A DNA stretch of 64,000 nt from Arbacia lixula (taxonomy: Eukaryota > Echinodermata > Echinoidea > Arbacioida > Arbaciidae), in NCBI GenBank assembly GCA_963669155.1, contig OZ022576.1, positions 26,760,335 through 26,824,334 of the forward strand. Reading direction: 5' to 3'. Made by a program: the position numbers and the translations under genes. Shown piece after piece: positions 11,801 to 20,190 of the stretch; position 1 is the first letter of the stretch; every line of letters starts with the position of its first letter. The notes under the pieces were generated by a model. That model had not been told where the DNA came from, did not search any database, and saw nothing but the letters and a program-made list of their open reading frames with translations.

Positions 11801-14800
11801 GGATTTGTCAAATTGTTTACTTAGCTACTGGGATGTCAGGGACAGAGTCTTGCATATCAAAGTACAAGGACAATCAGTCCACATTTCTATACCAATCATA
11901 TGCTCCAAAAAGTGATTTCAAGCCGACCAAAGTGTACACTGCACATTAAAACTTTGAAAGAATTTCACAGCTTCTACCTCGCTGTGGCGTAGTAATCTAT
12001 CTATAACAACGATCTTCATAATCTGGTAATTCATAGTAACTTTGGAACCTTGATATGCTTTTTACACTGGCAACAATTTCCTTATCCCCGTACTATAGGT
12101 GGGGCTAAGGGGGAGCCTTAGCCCCACCTATAGTATATCTTTAACTATAAAAAATGTAAAAACTGTGTACTCCACCGTCCACTCTAAATAAGTTTCCATA
12201 AATAGGGCTGCTTAACTGGTAAAAATATGGAAATTGTCTGCTTGTCTACATGTACACAACTGAGGTTCAATCAGGAGGCTGAACAAATAATGAACGGCAT
12301 GCATCAAGGCATGCTCCCATCATGTGACCACTGTACCCCTGACAATAAGGTAAGTGCCTACCTATATGGTGTAGGTACACCCTGGTTGTCAGGGGGATTG
12401 ACTCAACTCTACTATCACACAACGCGGCAACCAATCCTCTGATCGCATGAAAGCCAATTACATCTGTGTTGGTTTCCATGAGGATTAGAGGATCTGTTTC
12501 GGAGTTCTGTGATAGGAGAGTTGTGTCAATCCCTATGAAAGCCTATAAGCTTTGGTTACTCACCACGATTGGCAGAGGACATCCCAGCCTGCGGAGCCTT
12601 CTGCTCCTTACTGGGAGTAAACGACGCAGATTTTACCGAGTCATTCCAACGAAATTTCTTGTGGTACTCAGACGCGGTCTGCAAAAATAATGAAGGAACT
12701 GGGGAATTAGAAACATGTTGCATTTTAAGCTATAATTCTAATGGGCTGGAGGATAATGTGAAAGTGCAAGCAAGCATGCTAGTTCAACAACCATCACAGC
12801 TCAAGAAACCTTGTGTTCAACTACCTAGGGTCTGGTGCTGGATGCTTTGCAACATGAAAAGACAGGGTGTCACAGACTCTGAACTCTGCCCTCATGGTCA
12901 AGTACAGGCTAAAAATAGAACTCAGTATGTTGTGACAGGACATCCTGCACACTAATGACCCTTAACTACATGACATCCAAGATGATAACATGTGAGCACT
13001 GCCCAGATCCAGCTGATCCTGTCTGGTATGCATACCTTGAATCGAAGTGTGCCTCACTCAGTAGCACTGGTCGTTGGCGTTGCAAGAAGCTGGATAATTT
13101 TTTAGAAGTTTTTATTGTGTACAGTATTATGCATTTATGATTTCCAGCATTTCACAATCATTCATAATTTAGGTTGATCAAACCTAGGTCTACCATATTT
13201 GACAATATTTCCTTTAATGTTAAAGGGTATATACTGTACTGGGAAGACAAAAAGCCTTCGAATGGTGATCATGAGCGATCTTCTTGCAAATGTCTTAAAT
13301 TCATGTATTGTCCATTTTAGAAACTTGTTGAAAGTTATTTGCCCTCAAATGATCCACATGTTGAGTAATTAGTGATTAAATCACAAATCCTGAAATTGTT
13401 CGGCCCGAACATTTTGAGGATTTTTAATTCAATCACTAATAACTGAAAATGTGGATCATTTGAGAGCAAATAACTTTCAGCATATTTCTAAAATGGACAA
13501 TACATGAATTTAAGACCATTGGCAAGAAGATTGCTCACGATCACCATTTGAAGGCCTTTTTGTCTTCCTAGTAGCGTATATTCCCTTTAAATCTAGATCC
13601 TGATCTAATACAATTAAGAGAGGGATAAAACACTGACCTTTGACTCTTGAATCGACTTTATAACTTAGACAGCTCAATCATTTCATTTGTTGATGCTGTC
13701 TGCCATGTTTGTTTCGATAGATCTATTTTTTTGAATTTCAAGCATAAAACATCTCTCGTCATGTCTGTGAAGCAACAAATCAGAGCATAACTCTTTTGAG
13801 TCTGCAAGCGAGAGTGAGACTCATCAAGAGGAGTCACAATATTTTGAAGACTTGGGTTCTTAGGATCTCCACTTTTTACACATTGACTCTAAACCGAAAA
13901 ATCCATCTAGAGCTGTAGGACGTTGGATCCGATGAGGGTACATCTGGGACCTGTTTCTGCATTATAATGCCAGTGACATCTCACTTAGAACTCACATGAG
14001 CATTAATGATGCTAAACCCTTTCTCAAAGAGAATGCTAAGTCAGATATCAGTGACATCTCATGCGTGGATACCTGATCATCATTTTCAGACAAATTGATA
14101 GCCTTTCTAACACAACCTCCGCAATAATTAATAAGGTTGAAATATTGACAATTTTGTTAAATTTTGGTAGAAATATTGCTTAAAACATGAATCATTATAT
14201 CAGCCATTCTGTGTTAGTGTAATCATCTGCCTCAAAATTTAGAATTGAGATATATGACGTAAAATTGTTATATTTGGCAAAATGGATATTCAAATGATCT
14301 TAATCTCAAATTTCATGCATATTGTCCAATCCCTTATTTTTTTACAGGATGTAGAACACAGATGAAGTTTATTATTCAAAAAATGTAAAATGTCCGCAGG
14401 CAAATATGTCAGCAAATGTTCAGTGAGCTTTAGTATAATGGGTTATTAAGCTGTTTATCAAATTTGTTAACGGTTATCAAGATATTTAGACTTAAAAATT
14501 GTCCAGGTAACCATCATGCGAGTCATGCTAAACATGCATTTTTTTAGTTTGCTGGAAAATTTAAATATTTGAAAGCAATCCTTAATATGTTTCTAGTATA
14601 CTATGGATACTACATCAGACTATGACAAAATACTAAATCTTGTTCTTTAGTATTAGATGGGTCTTACAAATATGTCACGCGAGTCACATTCAGAGCCATG
14701 ACGCGTGAGTCACGCTTCCAATTTGGTAAACCATTCAATGATAAAATTCCAAATTGAAATGTTTGTAAGTGTATGAAGAACAGAAATAAAGGGCAGCCGT

Positions 14801-16405
14801 GATATAATCTTTTGACAATAAATAAAAAAAAAATAATAGTGCTACAGTATCTGGATTTTTAGATTTAAAACTGTTGCTCTTAAGATGCCATTTTTCAGTT
14901 AGCCAGAAAAATAAGGTTTGAAAGCAATCCTTCATACACAGCTAGTGTATCATGGATACTTCACCAGAAAATTAAAAAAAATAACTCCTGCTCTTTAATA
15001 TTTAAAGACATACGTCTTACGAACAACTCACGCAAATCACATTTGGAACCATGTCAGGCGAGTCACACTACCAGTTTGGTAAACCATGTAATAACAAAAT
15101 GACATTTCAGATAAAATTTCAAATTCAAATGTTTGTGAATTAAGCCAAACCCTGATACATGTAATATGTTTACAATAAAAAAAAAACAAGCTAAATTCAA
15201 CTGTGTCACGCGAGTCACGTTTCCTGTCAAGCAAGCAAATTCATGAGGCCGCTATTACTCAGTGAGCAATATCATTCAAAGCCAATAAGGCACAGAGTGC
15301 AGAGGGTCATCCAAGTTTTTATTCCTGAAATTTCAAATTGATATTACCTGTATTTCCATAGGAAATTATATGAGTATTAAGTGACGTCAAAGAACCTCTG
15401 TCATGTGAGTCACACTACTAAAATGTTTTTTTTTAAGTGAAAAAAACATTTTTTTCAGAAGTTCTTTCTATACTTAGATCTACTTCACCAATGCCCTTAC
15501 TAAATGATATAAAGTGAACAAGGGATATGCAGTTGATACAGATATGGCAGAAGATTTAAAGTGCAATTTTTCTTCAAATGTCACGCGAGTCACATTGGAA
15601 TGGCTGATATGGCTTGATGTATAACACATCATTCTAATAAAAATTATAGTGATATCAACGCCCCATTTTTTTGTTGTTGCAAGATACCATGTTAATGCTA
15701 GTCTATGCAAACATGCTTTTCTTGAAATTAATGTCTGAATATTGGACTCTAGACTAGATCTAGAGACAGAGTAGAGGCGTGTCGTAGAGCTGGAGCCCGA
15801 GGTATTGTCATGAGCAGAGGAGAGATATCAGTATCAAACAATCACATTGGTCACATATGAAATCATCACATCAGTCTGAAAAAATACAGCTTAACTTTAA
15901 AGACACTTAAGTCGGCTCAGATTGACTATACCGAAGAAAATCAGACTCAGACTCTAGTCTGTCTCCTCTGAATGCCCTATGTCCAAAAATGTAATTTAGA
16001 TTAAAAAAATGGCCCAAATGAGACTGTTACTCCTGTCTATGGATTGACCTGCTGGATCACCCAGCTCATTGTAGTCAATATTGTACAATGCAATGCACAT
16101 TGTTATCTACTGGCACTGCAGCTGCAGAAGCAGGTGGTCCGGTGGTCGAGAGCAAGCCACATTCACAGACACGGCAAGCTACGGCCGGGCGCATAGCATT
16201 CGGGCTCCGCGCTACAGCTACATCGGCCTGGCTTTCGGCCTGAGCTACCTCCGCAACGTATCGGGTACGCGGCCGAGAACGAAGCTCCTAATCGCTGGTC
16301 CAGTTGCTTGGTGTTTGGGCCTTGAACAGTGAACTGTTGAAATTACAAAAAAAAACAACATTAAAACACAATGAAGGTTAAAGCTACCTTTAATCTGCCT
16401 GGCAT
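2674..16405 (-). CDS. MDM1: MDM1, microtubule-binding centriolar protein (complete, 10 exons)
   Basis: Exons in transcript order: 16388-16405, 12564-12678, 11197-11416, 9743-9959, 9112-9246, 7826-7996, 6033-6172, 5056-5239, 4125-4306 and 2674-2854. All junctions are GT-AG and the phases agree, giving 1563 bases: 520 codons plus TGA. Family knowledge: MDM1 binds microtubules, sits at centrioles and restrains centriole duplication. Seen here: MPGRLK at the start resembles the vertebrate N-terminus. Four SEY-x-x-x-F repeats lie near residues 9, 212, 256 and 343, matching the microtubule-binding repeats. The block ELRQRAQDYQKRARGTHFS near residue 403 is the most conserved part of the family. The protein is shorter than the human one (about 714 residues). 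The C-terminal exon is hydrophilic and less conserved. The identity is firm; the exact 5' and 3' transcript ends are not known. Confidence 0.93.
3600..3620. repeat. Poly(G) run
   Basis: A run of more than fifteen G lies in the last MDM1 intron. Similar C or G runs recur across the window, near 9582, 17221-17260, 30217, 30405, 30785, 43583, 50779, 52709, 58859 and 61077. Confidence 0.9.
3972..4146. repeat. Two-copy tandem repeat across the MDM1 exon 9 donor
   Basis: Two units of about 87 bases share TTATCATTTTTT, GACCCCAA and CTGTCACTCACTCTTTCT. The second copy contains the real exon 9 donor and the last coding bases; the first is its intronic copy. Confidence 0.7.
4125..4306 (-). CDS. MDM1: MDM1 exon 9, conserved RGTHFSREHL block
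   Basis: The exon is 182 bases with acceptor ggttcag and donor gtgagt, phase 0 to phase 2. It encodes VLELRQRAQDYQKRARGTHF followed by SREHLAQLLADQAKLWEESS, a predicted helical and highly conserved part of MDM1, then a serine-rich tail. The TGA just past the donor is avoided by splicing. Both borders of this exon are duplicated in the flanking introns. Confidence 0.92.
4250..4650. repeat. Three-copy tandem repeat across the MDM1 exon 9 acceptor
   Basis: The unit covers the first 50-odd bases of exon 9 plus about 95 bases of the upstream intron. Copies of the AAGTAC start lie near 4301, 4447 and 4602, so the periods are about 146 and 155. The upstream copies have lost the cag acceptor (they read gcaag), and each has an in-frame stop. 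Confidence 0.85.
5056..5239 (-). CDS. MDM1: MDM1 exon 8, fourth SEY repeat
   Basis: The exon is 184 bases, phase 2 to phase 0, with acceptor ttgtag and donor gtatgc. It encodes KWRSEYNSNFKSPQVFRYEN, then GVWKG. This matches the vertebrate pattern SEYRAKF-x-SP followed by a tyrosine-containing segment and a W motif. The tail PLKRSKSVGDIPSWFSE joins directly to exon 9. Confidence 0.92.
5281..5966 (+). repeat. Very long purine (GA) tract in MDM1 intron
   Basis: Nearly 690 bases are almost entirely A and G, built from variable GGAGAGAGAGG / GAAAGAGAGGA units. It fills most of the 793-base intron between MDM1 exons 7 and 8. The pre-mRNA would carry a long CU tract. Because stop codons are rare in such sequence, it produces long meaningless open frames on both strands. 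Confidence 0.95.
6033..6172 (-). CDS. MDM1: MDM1 exon 7
   Basis: The exon is 140 bases, phase 0 to phase 2, using acceptor tgatag and donor gtcagg. It encodes SKKGKKMAADARLQPAGVPS and continues to RPFFPHATT. No domain is recognisable. The next intron is almost filled by a long purine tract. Confidence 0.82.
6531..6680. repeat. GGTGGCC-containing dispersed repeat fragment
   Basis: Three AGGTGGCC motifs occur in a short GC-richer block, with CAGGGATTGCCCT near the left and GGGCAAGCCTTGG near the right suggesting weak inverted ends. It lies in the MDM1 intron between exons 6 and 7; the family is not recognised. Confidence 0.35.
7826..7996 (-). CDS. MDM1: MDM1 exon 6, third SEY repeat
   Basis: The exon is 171 bases, phase 0 to phase 0, with acceptor tttcag and donor gtaact. 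It carries RHSEYQRQFMQQPAMPSVKE, in which the usual W after F is replaced by glutamine. It ends in a lysine-rich segment, EIKAKYRVKTK. Confidence 0.88.
8262..8594. mobile_element. MITE with TGGGGTGTTTCACCAAGC ends
   Basis: The left end reads CTGGGGTGTTTCACCAAGC and the right end, reverse-complemented, reads CTGGGGTTGTTTCACCAAGC. Similarity extends to GTGACCC on both sides, about 60 bases each. The 333-base length with no coding potential is typical of a MITE. It lies between MDM1 exons 5 and 6. Confidence 0.75.
9112..9246 (-). CDS. MDM1: MDM1 exon 5, second SEY repeat
   Basis: The exon is 135 bases, phase 0 to phase 0, with acceptor attcag and donor gtcagt. It encodes KYSSEYQRQFAWKQPSSKET followed by PLMAADQ. 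The SEYQRQF-x-W core and the following KET...A-x-Q match the second repeat of vertebrate MDM1 almost residue for residue. Confidence 0.93.
9400..9609. mobile_element. Truncated TTAA-ended repeat
   Basis: This AT-poor block ends TTTTAGGGTTAA and contains a C run. Its end resembles the piggyBac-like element at 1117-1799, but I cannot find the matching left end, so it is either truncated or another family. It lies in the MDM1 intron between exons 4 and 5. Confidence 0.35.
9743..9959 (-). CDS. MDM1: MDM1 exon 4, lysine/proline-rich spacer
   Basis: The exon is 217 bases with acceptor actcag and donor gtgagt, phase 2 to phase 0. The product includes RVISKPKKQPRPIIKAPPP, a basic proline-rich stretch with no globular signature. 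Together with exon 3 it forms the long disordered spacer between the first and second SEY repeats. Confidence 0.85.
10022..10165. mobile_element. Half copy of TTAA palindromic MITE
   Basis: It starts TTAAAGGGAATATACTGTAC and runs through GTCCATTTTAGAAACTTGCT to ATGATCCACATTT, matching the left arm of the full copies at 13220 and 59688. The right arm is missing. Confidence 0.8.
11197..11416 (-). CDS. MDM1: MDM1 exon 3, basic spacer region
   Basis: The exon is 220 bases with acceptor ccgtag and donor gtgagg. It joins in phase 1 and leaves in phase 2. The product starts AESFAITREPPLQRRRKP and is rich in K, R, S and T with no clear fold. It looks like a disordered basic spacer between repeats 1 and 2, which would suit microtubule binding; that role is inferred. 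Confidence 0.85.
11498..11690 (+). repeat. Dispersed repeat 'TTTGTGAACCCTGG' copy 1
   Basis: It contains GGGCTTTGTGAACCCTGGTC, GAACTACAGTAACC and a TACTGCAGGT stretch. The same order of landmarks recurs at 33045-33250 (plus) and, reverse-complemented, at 29690-29900 and 43780-44000. No coding potential; the family is unrecognised. Confidence 0.6.
12091..12135. repeat. Perfect 20-bp hairpin
   Basis: TACTATAGGTGGGGCTAAGG at 12091-12110 is exactly reverse-complemented at 12116-12135, with a five-base GGGAG loop. No flanking copy is visible in the window. Confidence 0.9.
12564..12678 (-). CDS. MDM1: MDM1 exon 2, first SEY repeat
   Basis: The acceptor is tttgcag and the donor gtgagt; the exon is 115 bases, phase 0 to phase 1. 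It encodes TASEYHKKFRWNDSVKSASF and a serine/lysine-rich tail. SEYHKKFRW is the first microtubule-binding repeat and keeps the aromatic Y, F and W positions of the family. Confidence 0.9.
13220..13590. mobile_element. Full-length TTAA palindromic MITE
   Basis: The whole 371-base element is a near-perfect inverted repeat. TTAAAGGGTATATACTGTAC at the left mirrors GTATATTCCCTTTAA at the right, and the centre carries AATCCTCAAA/TTTGAGGATT flanking a short loop. There is no coding capacity. It lies in MDM1 intron 1. Confidence 0.85.
14515..15596. repeat. Array of GTCACGCGAGTCAC-like motifs with duplicated units
   Basis: Eight related motifs occur near 14515, 14674, 14697, 15027, 15053, 15205, 15400 and 15580. 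The best copies read GTCACGCGAGTCACATT, GTCACGCGAGTCACGTT and GTCACGCGAGTCACATTGG. Two larger units (about 14560-14860 and 14905-15200) share GAAAGCAATCCTT, TGGATACT, TTTGGTAAACCAT and TTTACAATAAAAAAAAAACA-like ends. The array lies in MDM1 intron 1 and has no coding potential. Confidence 0.75.
16081..16330. other. GC/CpG-rich block in MDM1 intron 1
   Basis: This block just downstream of MDM1 exon 1 is much richer in CpG than its neighbours (GGCCGGGCGCATAGCATTCG and similar). It may be part of the promoter-associated CpG region or a degenerate repeat. It has no convincing coding or RNA structure. Confidence 0.35.
16388..16405 (-). CDS. MDM1: MDM1 exon 1, 18-base start exon (MPGRLK)
   Basis: On the minus strand ATGCCAGGCAGATTAAAG is followed by a gtagct donor. 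It encodes MPGRLK and ends in phase 0, joining to TASEYHKKFRW in exon 2. This mirrors the vertebrate start, where a short MP-x-R-x-K peptide precedes the first SEY repeat. The exon is too short to be found by ORF length. The start was chosen from this family resemblance, the phase and the nearby promoter-like sequence. Confidence 0.8.
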
Positions 16406-16640
16406 TGTTCACACGGTGGGATTCTGCCACAGGAGTATAAAACGGCAGAGAACCAACTGTTTATCATTCGGCAGATCCACAAACAGGCAACAAGTAGGTC
16501 AAGGCATCGTTTGTGTTTGGCGTCCTCAACACTGCGCATGCGTAATCAACGGTTTCCTAATCCTTTTTTTTTTTTTTTGTCAGTCATCTTTCAAATCCGA
16601 TCGAGGGATATTTAAACCGTACCTGGGGATTATCTGTGAT
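16406..16640 (-). promoter_or_regulatory. Putative MDM1 promoter / 5' UTR with NRF1-like site
   Basis: The stretch upstream of the MDM1 start codon is more CpG-rich than its surroundings. CTGCGCATGCGTAA at 16532-16545 closely resembles the NRF1 consensus YGCGCAYGCGCR, which is common in TATA-less promoters of widely expressed genes. No TATA box is evident. The function is inferred from position and motif. Confidence 0.5.
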
Positions 16641-17219
16641 AAGCATGAAGGGTCGCGTAACTGTTTTCCGACTGGCTGGAAAAAAGTACTCTGGTTTTGG
16701 CATACAGATCTATAATATGATATAGAGTCATGCGCTGTGTATGCCCCCGGCCAATATGCTATGAAGATTTTATGGGACTTCTACCCGGGGCAAATAAACA
16801 CAGCAAACAACTAAGAGGCATCCGTGTGTTGGACGCTAGAGCTATTATAACAACTCCATGATGAATTACTGTAATGTTAATATTTCAGTTTAATTTTCCT
16901 CTTATCAAATTTGTAAACATTTGTTGACAAGCAGCCTATAGTTGTTTTATCTTTCTGTTTTTATATCGAGAGTAAACAACTAAATTGGTTACCTATATAG
17001 GCACAGCGTTGAAGAATCTTTAAGATAAGGCCAGGGCTGTACCAGAAAATAATACCCACCGTTACACATCATTCTAATCTTTGCATAGGCCTACGCACAT
17101 TATCATCAAGGTTAAGTTACTTTTTAATCACCGAGAGAAAGAGAGAGAGTTGGTCACGAAAAAACAAGTGGGGTTTTTCCCCATAAAAATAGAAGTACAT
17201 GTATGCGCAGGCGCGTATG

Positions 17220-17265
17220 CAGGGGGGGGGGGGGGGGGGAAGGGGGGAAGGGGGGGGGGGGTAGG
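17220..17265 (+). repeat. Poly(G)-rich tract
   Basis: A run of G interrupted by AA pairs and a T lies at the left edge of the ACCGCT-rich element and LINE cluster. Confidence 0.9.
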
Positions 17266-17345
17266 GGTTTCACACCGCCAGAACTTTGCTGGAGCGTTCC
17301 TGGATTGGTGGGAAAAAGTTATCACCGCTCGTTACCGTTCACCAC

Positions 17346-17835
17346 ATTTAACAAGTTCAAGTTTCAAGTTCAAGTTTATTTGTCTTTCTTCAGATACAAT
17401 TTTACAGATTAACAACGAGTGACAGTGTACATAAAGAAACAGTAATATGGAACAAGTTTAAATGTTGCATCAGTGAGAAGATAGAAAGACGAGGAGACCT
17501 TATGAAAGCATAGCTTGTTAGAGTCAGGTCCCTCATGGCAATAACATATTAAAAAAACGACCAGCCTGATTTAATACATTAGGGAACCCAGTTGCATATA
17601 GTTAAGATTCTATGATGATGGAACAGAGGATTTGTATCAGCTCGAAAGTTACACCAGTATTCTTTGACAATGTTTTGCATAGATTATTTATATGAGTTTT
17701 CCATGTTAATTTTTCGTCAATATGGAGACCTAGGAATTTAGTTGAAACCACCCTATCTATCACAGCACCATTGAATATGATGTCCTTTGGCAACATCTTA
17801 ATTGAATTGCTATACATCATATAGTTAGTTTTTTT
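17346..17835 (-). pseudogene. LINE 3' end with reverse-transcriptase C-terminal fragment, copy 1
   Basis: The minus strand encodes VSTKFLGLHIDEKLTWKTHI followed by NNLCKTLSKNTG, a typical motif near the end of the reverse transcriptase of L2/CR1/Crack-type LINEs. The element ends in a CAAGTTCAAGTTT-like tail around 17346-17375. It is truncated upstream and is a dead fragment. Confidence 0.8.
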
Positions 17836-18039
17836 TTTTAAGATTTAGATTTAGGGACAGTTTATTTGGCTCCCGTTATAAGGCAACGCCGTATACGCTC
17901 GGCCACCGCTGATGGTCCCTCCTATACCGCTCCAAAAGTTTTGAGCTGCACAAAATATTGCTCCGGCAAAGTTCACCACCGCTCCAACAACACCGCTAAA
18001 CGCAAGTTCGTGGACGCTTGGGTCCGCTAGGCCAACGCA

Positions 18040-18290
18040 GAAATCTTCAAGTTTAAGTTTAAGTTCAAGTTTATTTGTCTTACTCCAAATACAATTTAAC
18101 AGATCAGCAACGAGTGACAGAGTACATAAAGGAACAGTAATATGGAACAAGTTTAAATGTTGCATCAGAGAGAAGATATAAAGACGAGGAGAATTTAGTT
18201 GAAGCCACCCTGTCTTTCACAGCACCATTATGATGTCCCTAGGCAACAACTTAAATGAATTGCAATGCATCATAAAGTTATTTTTTTTCA
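18040..18290 (-). mobile_element. LINE 3' end, copy 2 (internally deleted)
   Basis: It shares with copy 1 the AAGTTCAAGTTTATTTGTCT tail, GGAACAAGTTTAAATGTTGC and the segment around GAATTTAGTTGAAGCCACCC, but lacks the sequence between. Both copies have the same orientation and lie about 700 bases apart. Confidence 0.75.
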
Positions 18291-18319
18291 TGCCATTTGT
18301 CATTGAGAAGTTAAACATG

Positions 18320-18610
18320 TGCACCAATGGCTGTACAATATTCCTGGTGCTACACTTTTGATTAGACTCCCGTATGAAATTCGCTCACAATGTAACCCCA
18401 ATATCTTTAAGAAACAACTTAAAACCCATCTATTCAAAGAGGCATACATGTATGTGTGATTATGAATTGTGTCAAGCTTGCAGCTGCATTTTTCATAATC
18501 TTCTTTTCTTTTCTATATCTTGATTAGTCAATCATGCAAATGTTAATTAGTCACTTATTTCTGTAATTTGAGATGTACCTTGATCTCTGTTCAATTAAAT
18601 TGTATTGTAT
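18320..18610 (+). pseudogene. Opposite-strand LINE C-terminal fragment
   Basis: The plus strand reads RLPYEIRSQCNPNIFKKQLK then THLFKEAY, matching the LINE C-terminal pattern in which short 'LP..IR' and 'FKK.LKTHLF' motifs precede the stop. An AT-rich tail follows. It is on the opposite strand from its neighbours, so it is a separate insertion. Confidence 0.7.
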
Positions 18611-18620
18611 GATGTACATG

Positions 18621-18909
18621 GTATGTATTGTCCATTTTAGAAACTTGCTGAAAGTTATTTGTCATAAAACTATCCACATTTGGAGTAATTAGTGATTTAA
18701 TCACAAATCCTCAAATTGTTAGGGCCGAACATTTTGAGGATTTGTGATTAAATCACTAATTATTCCAAATGTGGACCATATGAGAGCAAATAACTTTCAG
18801 CAAGTTTCTAAAATGGACAATACATGGATTTTAGACCATTGGTAAGAAGATTGCTCATAATCACTTTTGAAGGTCTTTTGGTCTGCCCAGTACAGTATAC
18901 TCCCTTTAA
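18621..18909. mobile_element. Left-truncated TTAA palindromic MITE inside LINE debris
   Basis: It begins at TGTATTGTCCATTTTAGAAA and ends GTATACTCCCTTTAA, so roughly 80 bases of the left arm are missing. It separates the LINE linker fragment at 18956 from fragments to its left. Confidence 0.8.
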
Positions 18910-18955
18910 AGGTTTTCTGAAACTGAGTTGAGTAATAATTTTTCTTTGAAACACG

Positions 18956-20190
18956 TTAAATTGTAGTTAGGGTGTTCCGATATCTTGCATAGTTTGTGTG
19001 TGACTGTTCTGATTTAACTGTTTTATATTGATAATGTAACTTATTTTTCCTATTTGTTGATTTCAATAACAATTTCGTAATCCCCGGCATCATAGGGGTT
19101 TTCTTGCGATTTCCGCTATTTCTTTTACATAAAGGTATATTCAAATCATACAACTATAAAAAAAAAAAGATGCTAAAGAAGTTATCGAAAGAGCTATAGG
19201 CATTTTGATTAAGTAAAACATTACTCTAGTCAGTTGCAATTAGAGCTTCCTTAAGCCTTGTAATATTACTCATACGGATATTATTATTTTGAATAGTAGT
19301 GAGAGATTGTTTGCTAAGTGGCACTTGGCATATATAGGGAAATTGTCGTACAGATCAGAAATCATGATGCCAGCATCTGAAAAGGGTTGTAATTTGGTGA
19401 AAATACTGTCAATGAGAGTAGTAGAGTGATCAGATACTCTTGTAGGTTTAGTAATTAGAGGCATCAAGGAGAAGGACACCAAAAAAATTCATCAGCAGAG
19501 CTATTTCCATCATAAGAGAGCAAGTTCAGATTATGATCACCCGTGAGAAATATTGTCTTGTTTTAAGTAATGGATCATGGTGTACTCCATCTATAAAGAG
19601 ATTTGTATTAATTTGCGGTGGTCTATAAACAACCCCTAAAACAACATTTCATTTTCCTGGTATATATATATGTGAACATCAACAAATATAGTTTTAACAC
19701 ATCATCATAACGGTAAGCCCATGGCATACTTGGTAATCCATCACAGATGGAATTATAAAGCCACCCCTCCACCTCTTTTACTTTGTCTGTTATTAAAAAC
19801 CAGATTATAACCAGGAATGGAATGTAGGCTAGCATCGAGATCAGCAGGAAACCATGCAAGTTTTAGTAACACCTATTCGTCACTTTTGGTCATATTGAAA
19901 GAGAAAGAACATATTGTGCAATGACTCTGTGGTCTGAGATTTATCAAATAACCAACTGAAATGAGATAGAAAGGAAAAATTCATAGAGTTCAAGGAAGAG
20001 GAGACACCTTTGAGCGAAATAGCCATGTTGAAACGATAGACTAAAACCTGAAGGTGAAAACAAGTAGGAAAATAGGGAAATATAAAATGAACAAAGGCAA
20101 GAAAAGAACAATAAGTAAACAAGACATATTTGTCACGGATATAGGCAACTTGCAAGTACACAATTAATAGACGGAGAAGTTCAGTCACAA
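18956..20190 (-). pseudogene. LINE endonuclease and linker remnants (broken)
   Basis: Transcript order on the minus strand: endonuclease pieces with SIPGYNLVFNNRQSKRGGG (near 19800), GVVYRPPQINTN (near 19620), GDHNLNLLSYDG (near 19530) and PLITKPTRVSDHSTTLIDSI (19460-19400), then a linker with KLLLKSTNRKNKLHYQY (19110-19050). These are apurinic-like endonuclease and linker motifs of L2/CR1-type LINEs. They lie in different frames with stops between, so the copy is dead. The reverse transcriptase core is absent. Confidence 0.8.

Noticed and set aside
13035-13046. Minus-strand CTTCGATTCAAG with a gtatgc donor, reading LRFK, as an alternative MDM1 first exon
   Set aside because: It resembles the vertebrate RFK peptide and has the right phase, but there is no ATG before an in-frame stop. 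The exon at 16388-16405 supplies a proper start and lies next to promoter-like sequence.
16081-16332. CpG-rich plus-strand open frame of 83 residues near the MDM1 start
   Set aside because: No recognisable motif and no splice context; the bias is explained by local GC content.
17602-20188. An intact LINE
   Set aside because: Endonuclease, linker and RT-end motifs are present, but they are in different frames, the RT core is missing and other elements interrupt them.
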